Assembly: GCF_000974425.1 (NCBI RefSeq)
Contig: NZ_CP010429.1
Coordinates: 2,232,001-2,296,000, forward strand
Direction: 5' to 3'
DNA length: 64,000 nt
DNA from: Spirosoma radiotolerans
GTDB taxonomy: Bacteria > Bacteroidota > Bacteroidia > Cytophagales > Spirosomataceae
A model generated the notes under the pieces. That model was not told the DNA's origin, made no database searches, and saw only the letters and a list, made by a program, of their open reading frames with translations. Positions 31,811 to 40,897 of the stretch are shown one piece after another. Numbering within the stretch: the first letter of the stretch is position 1; the number at the start of each line of letters is the position of its first letter. The position numbers were made by a program, and so were the translations under genes.

Positions 31811-34800
31811 ATGACTGAGACAATTTTCGACAACTGGGGCCGCTCGTTTGTGTTGCCCGGGGTGTATTCCGACTTCGCGCCGTTTTGCCGACTCGTCCAC
31901 ATTGCGACCGATGGCACCCGGACGCCGTTTGATCTGGAAGAGGAGCCGGTCGGCTGGTCGTCGGCAAAATTTACCCTCAAGCGGGGCGACATGCACGGGG
32001 TCAATCACGAATATACGACCTCCGAAACTGCCCTCGAATTCAACAACTTTTCGGGTCGCGACTTCGTAGAGTCGATTTTTCGCGCAGAGGGCGAGGACGC
32101 TGATTTACTGTTTCAGGCGGGTATCGTCGTACCCGACATACCCGGTCCGGCTGGCGTCGGCGTGGACGCCTTCGAGGTAATCGAGTACGAGGGCCGACTT
32201 AACCTGTCGACGCGTAAAACCAGCCAGCGACGGGTGACGGGGGCGTTAGAGAGAAACACCCTGCAAAGCCGGGTACTGGCCAGGTGGGAAACGGCCGTTA
32301 AGCTCTCGACGAGCCGCACCCTCGACGGGGCGCAAATCACACCGCCCACATTCCAGAGTATTCCGCTGACCGCTCAGTCACTCGACGAGCGGTTTACCTG
32401 CAATGTCGTTGGCGGCAAATCCGTCGAGCAGTCGTTTCAGGGCGATACCAACGGCCATCTGTGGGTACAGTTCGACACCAGCCAGCCCCAGGTATCCGAA
32501 ATCGAGGAGTTTGCGGGCGGTCGTCCGATGGGCCTGTCGGAAACCGAGGGGCCGGTCCCTAACGACGAATGGCTGTTCAAGTTCAAATCGAGCGGAGTAA
32601 GGAAAGTATCCGTCGAACTGGGCTACAAACTCAATTTTAGCGTCAAAAAACGCACCGTCAGCATTGGCGCGGCCAAAGTGACGGGCTACCAGCAAACGTC
32701 GCGACTAACGCTCGTTCGGGCCGATGGTACTCGTCAGGACTGGGATGTTACGACGCCCCATGCTGAGGGGCTCGGCAAACGTCCACCGCGTAGTGACTAT
32801 CGCGAAGCGGACGTGCTGATCATTTCAGCAGGCAAACTCGACGTCGAGATCGACACACGGCCCGGCGACAAGCTGTTCCTGTACGGCCTGCTCTCGTTTA
32901 CCCATAACAAAAACGAGCTTCAGCAGACGGCCGTTCGGCTTCAGGTAACAACGACGCGCATTACCGTTTCGGGCAAATCGACCAACTCGGCCACGTCGGC
33001 GAGGTGCTTGCCGGTGGGTGACGCACTGAATCAGGCCCTCACGGTCATTACCGGCAAAACCGATCGGTTTCGCTCGGCTTACTACGGACTGGCGTCGGAC
33101 CGCTACCCCGTCGACGGATGCGGAGCGCGAAGAGTGCTGCTCAACGGGTTTGCCGTCCGGCAATTCAAGCCACTAGAGCGCCCCTTGACTATTTCCATGC
33201 AGGACACGGTCGAAAGCCTGTCGGTCATTGACTGCATGGGCGTCGCGTTTGGTAATGAACTGGACAACGACGGCAACCCGGTCGAGATCGTCCGTATGGA
33301 GCCCGTACAGGAGTTTTACCGGCCCGTCGAACTGCTTCGGCTCGACGAGGTGTCGGATTACAAAGAGGAGACGATTACGAGTGAAATCTACAGCACCGTC
33401 GAGGTCGGCTACCAGCAATGGGCCGAAGATGGGGCGGGCTCGCTGGAGGAACTGTTTACGACCCACCAGGTAACAACGCCCATCCGGCACGAATCAGCCA
33501 AAAAGCCACTCACCAGTAAACTCATTGCCTCGTCGCTGGCCATCGAGCAGACGCGCAGGGAGCAGTTTGCCGACACGCCCAAAGACAGCACGTCGTTCGA
33601 CGAGAAAGTCTTCATCGTGCAGTGTAAGCCCATACCCGCCTATTCGGGTATCGTTACGTTTTTGCGAGGGGCGTTCAATTCGATTGTGCAGGTACCCACG
33701 GTCATTTCGTGGCTGACGGTTGGCCAGAGTATAACGATTAGCGGCTCCGTGCAGAATGCAGGTACCTACCGGGTGACGTTCATTTCGGACGCGTCCAAGC
33801 GCCCCTGGTCGTTTTATGTGGCCGAGGACATCGTCGATGAGATTGTTCCCGTCGCCGGGATTGCGCCCGCAGCGGGTAGTCTGTCGCTTCAGCCCGAAAC
33901 GGGGGCCGACTTCGATACCGTTACGGGTCTGGTATCGCCTGACGATACGCTCAATCTGAGACTGTCACCGGGCCGGATGCTCCTGCAGAACGCGCCGGTT
34001 TGGGCCGGGTGTCTGATCAACAAAGACAAGTTTAATGCCATCAACAAAAAGCCCATCACCGAATCGGGATTGATCCGCGTCGGCTTTAGTCAGGTTTTAT
34101 TTTTTGAGGTTGTCACGACGGGCATTTACCTCGACTGGCTGGCGGCTGGTATGACGGTGGACATCTCCGGCAACACGCCCAACGCGGGCACCTACACCGT
34201 TCTGGCCGTATCACCTCCCGATAACCAGCCGTGGAGCTTTTTTGTCAAAGAGGTCATCCCGTCGCCGGGCGTGTCGGATAACGTCAATATCTCGTTTGGC
34301 AGTATTTCGACCGACGATCTGTACGCAGCCGTCAACAAAACCAAGATTCCCAATAACAAATCGGTCGTTACGGTTTTGCCGACCGGGGATAGTTGCGGTA
34401 AAGCGGGCCGGGTCTCCGAGTCAGCGCCGGTCGCGGTCGATGAGCTGATCGACGACTTACTCTACCTGCCCAGACTCATTAAGTTTTCGGTCAGACTCTC
34501 TCACCAGCAAACGCAGCGTCTCCGCCTTGGCCACACCGGGCAGTTGCCGAGCGAGACTGACGACAATGGCGATCCGGTCAATCCCAACTACGGCTATATA
34601 AGCCTGTTAAACGAAAGCGGCATTCGGGTGGCGGGGTTTCTCAATAGCGTCGAGTATAGCCGCGATGACGAGAAGGCCATTTTTGAACTCCGCCAAACGG
34701 CGTTAGATTTAGGAGACACGACTTCAGGGCTGGATTGCGGACAATTCGCCGGATGGACACTCGAACAGGCACAAGCGGCCGACGAGCGCACCAGGCGACG

Positions 34801-34840
34801 GATTGAATTATGTCGATTTATCGACGTTGACCCGCTATAG
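31811..34840 (+). CDS. Large tail-tip/baseplate protein (1009 aa) with a duplicated domain
   Basis: Follows the tape measure gene, the usual place for distal-tail and tail-tip (Dit/Tal-like) proteins. It is beta-rich throughout. Two ~65-aa segments at about residues 612-676 and 753-817 are related: both contain ITISG or VDISG, NAGTY and PWSFYV/PWSFFV, so a small beta domain was duplicated. No catalytic motif is recognised. It ends 3 bases before the next gene, so the tail genes form a tight operon. Confidence 0.75.
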   Translation: MTETIFDNWGRSFVLPGVYSDFAPFCRLVHIATDGTRTPFDLEEEPVGWSSAKFTLKRGDMHGVNHEYTTSETALEFNNFSGRDFVESIFRAEGEDADLLFQAGIVVPDIPGPAGVGVDAFEVIEYEGRLNLSTRKTSQRRVTGALERNTLQSRVLARWETAVKLSTSRTLDGAQITPPTFQSIPLTAQSLDERFTCNVVGGKSVEQSFQGDTNGHLWVQFDTSQPQVSEIEEFAGGRPMGLSETEGPVPNDEWLFKFKSSGVRKVSVELGYKLNFSVKKRTVSIGAAKVTGYQQTSRLTLVRADGTRQDWDVTTPHAEGLGKRPPRSDYREADVLIISAGKLDVEIDTRPGDKLFLYGLLSFTHNKNELQQTAVRLQVTTTRITVSGKSTNSATSARCLPVGDALNQALTVITGKTDRFRSAYYGLASDRYPVDGCGARRVLLNGFAVRQFKPLERPLTISMQDTVESLSVIDCMGVAFGNELDNDGNPVEIVRMEPVQEFYRPVELLRLDEVSDYKEETITSEIYSTVEVGYQQWAEDGAGSLEELFTTHQVTTPIRHESAKKPLTSKLIASSLAIEQTRREQFADTPKDSTSFDEKVFIVQCKPIPAYSGIVTFLRGAFNSIVQVPTVISWLTVGQSITISGSVQNAGTYRVTFISDASKRPWSFYVAEDIVDEIVPVAGIAPAAGSLSLQPETGADFDTVTGLVSPDDTLNLRLSPGRMLLQNAPVWAGCLINKDKFNAINKKPITESGLIRVGFSQVLFFEVVTTGIYLDWLAAGMTVDISGNTPNAGTYTVLAVSPPDNQPWSFFVKEVIPSPGVSDNVNISFGSISTDDLYAAVNKTKIPNNKSVVTVLPTGDSCGKAGRVSESAPVAVDELIDDLLYLPRLIKFSVRLSHQQTQRLRLGHTGQLPSETDDNGDPVNPNYGYISLLNESGIRVAGFLNSVEYSRDDEKAIFELRQTALDLGDTTSGLDCGQFAGWTLEQAQAADERTRRRIELCRFIDVDPL

Positions 34841-34843
34841 CCA

Positions 34844-36562
34844 ATGGCCCAAAGCCCGCAAAAAATCCCCGATCAAAACATCATCCGGACGGTCAAGGAG
34901 GTGGTTAACGCCAACGCCGACCTGCTCATTGTGTCCGGAGCCGCGACCGACACCGGATTCGCGCTCACCACTGAAGGGGGCGACGAGATCCCGGTCGATC
35001 TGACCGAAAATTTTGTTACTCGTGAGGAGTTTTTAAACTCCACCGACGTACCCCTGGCCAGTGAGGAACAGTCGGGGCGTATTCAGATTGTGACCAATCC
35101 GGAGGCCATCAAAGGCGAAGATGACAGTAAGGCGATGACGGCCCTAAAAACGCTCCAGCTGATTCTGTCGCTGGGTATTCCGCGTTTTAATTTGGAGGAT
35201 GCCGTTAATGGTCAGTCGCTGATCATCGAGGTTGTCGATAGTGAATTGACCATCAAGCCCGGTAGTGCCAGCGTCACCCTGGCGAGTCTTTTAGCCAATT
35301 CGAGTACCGCCGAAAAAGACGCATTTCTGTTTGCTCTCTATAATTCGTCCTCGGCCGCAACCAAAGCCAAGTTTTGCGAAATGGCGCTTAGTTGCGCGAT
35401 CCAGCCGAGCCTGACGGTCGTTTCGGTCGATGATTTGTATTCGCTCGTTGCCAATACGGTCGATACACTTCCGGTATACCTACTTCGACTCGACGCCAAT
35501 GTATGCGGAGTAAACGGCTCCTATGGCGAATTGCGAGGCTGGGTCGCCAACCTGACCGACCTATCGACGCCCGCGTCGGTTCGAATTGAGGTGGACGGCC
35601 AGATCGTCGGCACCATCACAGCTAACATTGCCCGGACTGACGTTCGGGATTACCTCGTCAGCCAGGGCCATCCGACGACGGCCGCGACGTTTGGCTTTAC
35701 CTTCCCGAAACCCGCTCAGTTCAACGACGGCAAGCCGCATACCTGGCGGGTATTCGGGGGTACGTCTTCGACAGAAGCGACCAGCGATACGGGCGCGCTA
35801 AACACCATCACCTGTGGGGCCGTCGCCAATACGGCACCCAGGGTTGTTAACGCCCAGCCGGATGTATTGATCACCGCGCCGGGCGACCAGACGATTATTC
35901 TCGTCGCGGGTGAATTCGCGACCGATAACCCGAATGATACGGTTACGGTCATCCCCAAAAAGTACGATGGGGGAACCAACGCCGAATTACCCTTACCGCT
36001 GGGCCTTACCTACGACCCGGCGACGCGCGGACTCAAAATCGGGGGCTCGTTTGCAAATGCGGCCTTTGTCGTGCGAAACAAGGGTGTCAATTCCTTTGGT
36101 CTGGCAACGAATGACGATTGGCTACTGACCGTCAATCGCCCAGTCAATCCCTGTACCAACTATTTCGCCTTAACCGAGGATCAGATCAACGCCCTGCCTA
36201 TTGTCGTCATCTACGAATATTATGACGAAACGGTCGCTATGGGTACGGTTCCCTATACCGTTCGGCCATTTGCCACACGGGCCGAAGCCGTGGCAAACAT
36301 TGGTATCACTGGCTCCAAATCAAAATTTGATGTGTGCCGGGGTACAACCAACGCCCTGAACATCGGCGACACGCTGTACGGCGACGATAGAGCCGAGCAT
36401 ATCACAGACGGCACCTTTTACCGATGGCCCGCCGAAGGTGGTTTCTGGGGCTTCAATCTGGCCTTACCACAGGACGGCAATAACGGCTCCTACGTACTCG
36501 TACAAACCTCCCCTTGTGGCATCGTCACAAGCCGGGAAACCATTCCCCTTATCGCAAACTAA
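34844..36562 (+). CDS. Tail fibre/collar-like protein (572 aa)
   Basis: The N-terminus contains a fibre-like repeat segment (TDVPLASEEQSGRIQIVTNP followed by EAIKGEDDSKAMTALKTLQ), as seen in tail fibres attached to baseplates. Residues about 335-430 look like an Ig/cadherin-type domain (DNPNDTVTVIPKKYDG, LPLGLTYDPATRGLKIGG). The C-terminal part is beta-rich. Likely a receptor-binding or adaptor part of the tail tip. Confidence 0.7.
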   Translation: MAQSPQKIPDQNIIRTVKEVVNANADLLIVSGAATDTGFALTTEGGDEIPVDLTENFVTREEFLNSTDVPLASEEQSGRIQIVTNPEAIKGEDDSKAMTALKTLQLILSLGIPRFNLEDAVNGQSLIIEVVDSELTIKPGSASVTLASLLANSSTAEKDAFLFALYNSSSAATKAKFCEMALSCAIQPSLTVVSVDDLYSLVANTVDTLPVYLLRLDANVCGVNGSYGELRGWVANLTDLSTPASVRIEVDGQIVGTITANIARTDVRDYLVSQGHPTTAATFGFTFPKPAQFNDGKPHTWRVFGGTSSTEATSDTGALNTITCGAVANTAPRVVNAQPDVLITAPGDQTIILVAGEFATDNPNDTVTVIPKKYDGGTNAELPLPLGLTYDPATRGLKIGGSFANAAFVVRNKGVNSFGLATNDDWLLTVNRPVNPCTNYFALTEDQINALPIVVIYEYYDETVAMGTVPYTVRPFATRAEAVANIGITGSKSKFDVCRGTTNALNIGDTLYGDDRAEHITDGTFYRWPAEGGFWGFNLALPQDGNNGSYVLVQTSPCGIVTSRETIPLIAN

Positions 36563-36564
36563 GC

Positions 36565-38706
36565 ATGGCACTAACAGACAACGACTACTGTCAGGTGACC
36601 CTCTCAGATGGCACCAAACGCTACTTACCCGTAGCCCTTGGCACGACGTGCGGCCAGCGCCCCACGATTGCCCAGGCGCAAGCGGCCCTCGGTACGATGC
36701 TGCAGGAGGGATTCGTTCCGACCGATTTTCACCTCGCATCCAAAGGGTGTGTCTTGAGTCAGATCGTCGTGCAGGGCGATAACTCGAACTATACCGAGGA
36801 TGGCGAGTCGCTGCCCTCCGGGGATGGCTTCGATACCTCCTACACGTTTGAGCGGGTCGGGAGTGACTTTGCCGGACATAGTTTTGTGAGTACACCCGCG
36901 CCGATCCTGACGCCGGTCGCTCAGGCCAAACCTCGCCCAACGGGTAACCATTACGCCTTTGCGGCCCAGACGGCCCTGAATACGGCGCTGGCCAAACGGA
37001 TACCTCAGTTTGCTCCCCACAGCAGCAAAATTCTGATCTATCCGGGCGGTCTGTATACCCTTGATACGGATAACGCGTTCATCGGTCGCGGCTGGACCCA
37101 TACCTCCGAGTCGGCCCAGTGGCCCAACGGGCAGGCGTATCCGGCTCAATTTAAACGGGCGCTGGAGTACGCCAACTATGCAGCCGCCAAACGAGCCGCT
37201 GATCAGTTGCCCGATGGCCATCCGTCTAAACAAAAACTCTACGACTGGTCAACACTAAATCCCGCCTTTGAGGGCGATCACCTCTTTATTGACGACGAGG
37301 ACACCTGTAAACTGTATGCCGCTCAATGGTATATCGACTTTCTGCAACCTGACAAACAGGGTGGGGGTGTGGAGTACTTTTCCGTCAACCATGAAATTTG
37401 GAAGATTCGGGAGGGTAGCCCGTACGATTATGTCGCCCAGTGGTACCGGCAAGTGGGCTGGATCACCAAAGAGATTATCCGACTGAGCGAGGTTGACGGT
37501 AAGCCCATGAAGTCGGGTATGTCGGATTTCGGCAATCTGTGCGCGACGGGACCGTACTTTTTTGACGACAACGACTCGGCGACGGGCTACCCCAAATACC
37601 TGTCGTACGGCACAATTAACGAGCCGTACCGGGGCAATTTACAAAATAACCCGCTGGGCGCTCCCTCTGACCTCGGCGCGTTGGTACTCGCCGGAAAAGC
37701 CTTTGCGGGCGTCGGTCACTACATGCAGCACACCAGCGATGGACAAAGTCTGTTCGAAAAGGACGGCGATGGGGCGCTGATCGTATCCAATGGTGGGCTC
37801 GTGTACCGGACTGACAAACGGGCCGCGACGATCTGTGGTCAGGCAACCGTCATCTACAAGGACGACAACGAATTGGCGATGATCAAACGCTATGGCTACG
37901 AAGCCGCCAATTACGCGAACTGGTTTTTTCGCGCCGGTAGTGTGCATTTGCCCATGTCAAACCTTCGGGGCGCTGGCTACGAAAGCGTTCGGTTTATCGA
38001 GCAATTCCGGCTCGATACCGAGGCACAATCGGGCTCGACGCTCGACTCGACGGGCCTCAACCAAGCCGAATTCGACATGCTCAATTCGCGGCCCCTCGAT
38101 CCTGAATGGACGGAAGGTAACGCGATTCGCATGTACCTGAACGCTGACTACATGCGTGGTTGGATGGACAGCCAGCCTAGAACGGACCTCGGCGCGGACA
38201 ACAACAAACAATCGAAGGCCCGAGCGTCGGTCGAAATCTACGCGAAGGGATTCCAGCGGGCCGCGAACCTCAACTGGATTTTCGACACACCGTATCAGCT
38301 CATCGAACCCAAACTGTGGCTCAAAAATCAGGGCCTTGTCTCGGCCCGCAGCGACGACGAGGAGTTTTACCGCAAACCCATTTTGCGGGGTGGTCACTGT
38401 GTTAAAGACGGCCGGCGTACGATCTGGATGCGGGGCGAGTGGCCCTGTCAGGACGTCGATCACACGACCGATGTACTGGTCTGGGTCGACAATGGCTCGG
38501 CCGTTTCGCCCTCATACCTGATCCGGCTCGATGGTCGCAAAACCTTCCTCGACTACTGGCAACTGCCCGTTGACTTTCCTGCCTTCGAGAGTAAGCACGT
38601 CTACTTCCAGTTCCAGACCCTTCGAGCCGAGCTAGTTACCTGGCGGGGCGACTACCGCGAAGCAAAAATTACCTCAAACCCAACTCCGCCCGCACTGACT
38701 GATTAA
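36565..38706 (+). CDS. Tail protein with possible glycoside-hydrolase-like fold (713 aa)
   Basis: ATG at 36565 (MALTDNDYCQVTLSDGTKRY), 2 bases after the previous stop. The centre (about 150-480) looks like an alpha/beta barrel, with VEYFSVNHEIWK near 270 and YGTINEPYRGN near 355; N-E-P is the acid/base motif of clan A glycosidases. A C-terminal beta domain follows (HTTDVLVWVDNGSAVSPSYL). A depolymerase cutting host surface glycans is possible, but a catalytic pair is not proven. It precedes two signal-peptide proteins. Confidence 0.6.
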   Translation: MALTDNDYCQVTLSDGTKRYLPVALGTTCGQRPTIAQAQAALGTMLQEGFVPTDFHLASKGCVLSQIVVQGDNSNYTEDGESLPSGDGFDTSYTFERVGSDFAGHSFVSTPAPILTPVAQAKPRPTGNHYAFAAQTALNTALAKRIPQFAPHSSKILIYPGGLYTLDTDNAFIGRGWTHTSESAQWPNGQAYPAQFKRALEYANYAAAKRAADQLPDGHPSKQKLYDWSTLNPAFEGDHLFIDDEDTCKLYAAQWYIDFLQPDKQGGGVEYFSVNHEIWKIREGSPYDYVAQWYRQVGWITKEIIRLSEVDGKPMKSGMSDFGNLCATGPYFFDDNDSATGYPKYLSYGTINEPYRGNLQNNPLGAPSDLGALVLAGKAFAGVGHYMQHTSDGQSLFEKDGDGALIVSNGGLVYRTDKRAATICGQATVIYKDDNELAMIKRYGYEAANYANWFFRAGSVHLPMSNLRGAGYESVRFIEQFRLDTEAQSGSTLDSTGLNQAEFDMLNSRPLDPEWTEGNAIRMYLNADYMRGWMDSQPRTDLGADNNKQSKARASVEIYAKGFQRAANLNWIFDTPYQLIEPKLWLKNQGLVSARSDDEEFYRKPILRGGHCVKDGRRTIWMRGEWPCQDVDHTTDVLVWVDNGSAVSPSYLIRLDGRKTFLDYWQLPVDFPAFESKHVYFQFQTLRAELVTWRGDYREAKITSNPTPPALTD

Positions 38707-38716
38707 TCCCATCTCC

Positions 38717-40882
38717 ATGAAAAAGACAAAAACAGTCCTCCTTTTTCTGCTTTCACTCTGGTCGGTTCTGGCGCTCGGCCAGGGCACACAGGTATTTACC
38801 ATCGCGCCCGCGACGGGATTTGCCGGTACACCCTACCAGATCAAGTTTACCCGCGACAAAACCAAATATCCGCTCAACGACGCGGGCCTGTCGGCACTAA
38901 AAAACGACGTAGCCCTGGGCAAACTAACGCTCACGGTCGTTTCGTCGGGTTGCATCATTCCGGCTGGAACAATTCCGCCCCTTATCGCGCCGACGTGTAG
39001 TTTTTCGGTTTCGGCTCCTAGCTGGCTGACGGGGTTACAGTACCGCCACGACGGTACGACACTGACTGTCCAGACGGCGGGCGATGTTTCGCAAATGGCC
39101 TTCGATACCTCACCCAAGACAACGTTCGTCACGACCAACCCGGACGGGGTGACCATTGCATCGGGCGACTTCAAAGGGTACGCGACGATCTCGAACGGCA
39201 TCTACAACCGGCAGTGGCAGATCAACAAAGCGCCGACCTCGTTTAGCATCACCACGAAAAACAGTTCGGGGGCGACGTACTCGAAAGTCTTTTCGGCCAC
39301 AACAGGCGCGAATTTTATTTCACTCATTGGCACGACGACCGGCCCGCCGAGTAGTACGACGACGTCGCCCGGTTCGGGTACGGGCGTCAGCGATGGCGAT
39401 TTCGTTGCGGGGGCGTTCAATTTTGCCGACTTACCCTCGGCCTCAATTCCTTCGGACTACCGGGCGTCACTCGAAACGGATAAGATCAAAGTCACGCTCG
39501 ACTTAAAAGAGGGGCACGAACCCGATAAGGGGCTGGCCGGTGGCATCCGTTTTTTCACGGATAAAACAACGGGTAATAACACCCTGAACGTGCCCATATT
39601 TCAGGCCGGTTCGGGGAATGATTACGGACACCCACTCGGCACAGTCAATGACGGGCGCTCAATTAACGAATGTTTGTACCGTTACCCGGCTCCGTGGACT
39701 TATAACGGCGTGTCGCTTGGCATTGGTGACAACGTTAATGAAACGGGTGATGTATACGAAACGCCAAGTCGGTTGATCAGCTACGGCAACGATGGTACAA
39801 CGCTATTTACGGCTATCGAACCCAACCAATGGGACGGCAACGGGCTACGAACCGGCGACGTGTTTAAAAAATGGATTCGCGTCAACGGCAATGAAATGCG
39901 GGTCTGGTACGAATCCAAATTCAATCGCGGACCATCGAGCGGACAGAATGAACGACAGGAGAGCCGGTTCCAGGAAGCGCCGTGCGATTATTTAAATGGC
40001 AATTATAGCACGATTTACTTCTACGATGGTGATACGCCCTACCAGAATGCAAGCCCTCGGTCTTTCCAATTAGATGACAATTCGGGTATGACGCCCGGCG
40101 CAACATTTATGACCGAAAATTGGATGGCAGGCTGTGATCCAGCGACGGGCCGTTGTCAGGGCATCATACTGGAAACACCAGCCGGGCAAATGGGCCAATT
40201 TCAAAGCAAGGGTTCTTACAACGCCGAGGGTAGTTTACTGTCAAGTACGTACATCGCGTATTACCCGTTTCAGATGCTGGATGCCAATATCAAGTGGCGA
40301 CATTCGCTGATTTTCGTTGTGGGTACGCTCGCCGAGATTCGCGCCAAAGCCTACCAGTACACCAGTTGGAAACGCACACTGGAATACAAGTTTAACAAAT
40401 CGGGCCGTCAGGGGTGGGGCGGTCGCTGGTTTAACGACGGCGGCTACAAGGAAACACGGTCAACTTGGGGGCCTATAGTTTGGACTTCGAACGAGGGTGA
40501 GATCGTAACGCCCGCCGTCGCCTTGGATGGCTCTATCAAGAAAACGTACATGCGTTACCGGTACACCTCGTCGACGCGGCTAAACGTAAACATGGTCGCC
40601 CGGTGGACGCGGGCACGACAAGCGGCCGGATATACCAACGGGACGCCCCTATGGGATCAGCGATTCCCAGAAGGCGCAGCCGTGGGCGACGATTATGCCA
40701 AAACTTTCTCGCTCATCGCTGATGGACAGTGGCACGTCAAAGAGCTTGATTTTTCCGACCGGCCGCAGTGGCGGCAAATCATCACTCAGGTCCGGTTTAC
40801 GTGTGATGGAGCTTCAGCCGTTGGCGAAAGCCTCGAAGTCGACTGGTTTTCGGGTAGCCCTTCCGGACCGAGTAGCAACTAA
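38717..40882 (+). CDS. Tail-fibre-region protein with N-terminal signal peptide (721 aa)
   Basis: Starts MKKTKTVLLFLLSLWSVLAL, then GQ|GTQ: a clear signal peptide ending in the usual Bacteroidota pattern. The mature protein begins with an Ig-like beta domain (about 25-195), then a Thr/Ser/Gly-rich linker (SSTTTSPGSGTGVSDGD), and a large beta-rich part with many aromatic residues (about 220-710), compatible with a carbohydrate-active or binding fold. Position in the tail fibre operon suggests a virion part, yet export would remove it from the cytoplasm where tails are built. Confidence 0.7.
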   Translation: MKKTKTVLLFLLSLWSVLALGQGTQVFTIAPATGFAGTPYQIKFTRDKTKYPLNDAGLSALKNDVALGKLTLTVVSSGCIIPAGTIPPLIAPTCSFSVSAPSWLTGLQYRHDGTTLTVQTAGDVSQMAFDTSPKTTFVTTNPDGVTIASGDFKGYATISNGIYNRQWQINKAPTSFSITTKNSSGATYSKVFSATTGANFISLIGTTTGPPSSTTTSPGSGTGVSDGDFVAGAFNFADLPSASIPSDYRASLETDKIKVTLDLKEGHEPDKGLAGGIRFFTDKTTGNNTLNVPIFQAGSGNDYGHPLGTVNDGRSINECLYRYPAPWTYNGVSLGIGDNVNETGDVYETPSRLISYGNDGTTLFTAIEPNQWDGNGLRTGDVFKKWIRVNGNEMRVWYESKFNRGPSSGQNERQESRFQEAPCDYLNGNYSTIYFYDGDTPYQNASPRSFQLDDNSGMTPGATFMTENWMAGCDPATGRCQGIILETPAGQMGQFQSKGSYNAEGSLLSSTYIAYYPFQMLDANIKWRHSLIFVVGTLAEIRAKAYQYTSWKRTLEYKFNKSGRQGWGGRWFNDGGYKETRSTWGPIVWTSNEGEIVTPAVALDGSIKKTYMRYRYTSSTRLNVNMVARWTRARQAAGYTNGTPLWDQRFPEGAAVGDDYAKTFSLIADGQWHVKELDFSDRPQWRQIITQVRFTCDGASAVGESLEVDWFSGSPSGPSSN

Positions 40883-40897
40883 TCTTACCAACCTACA

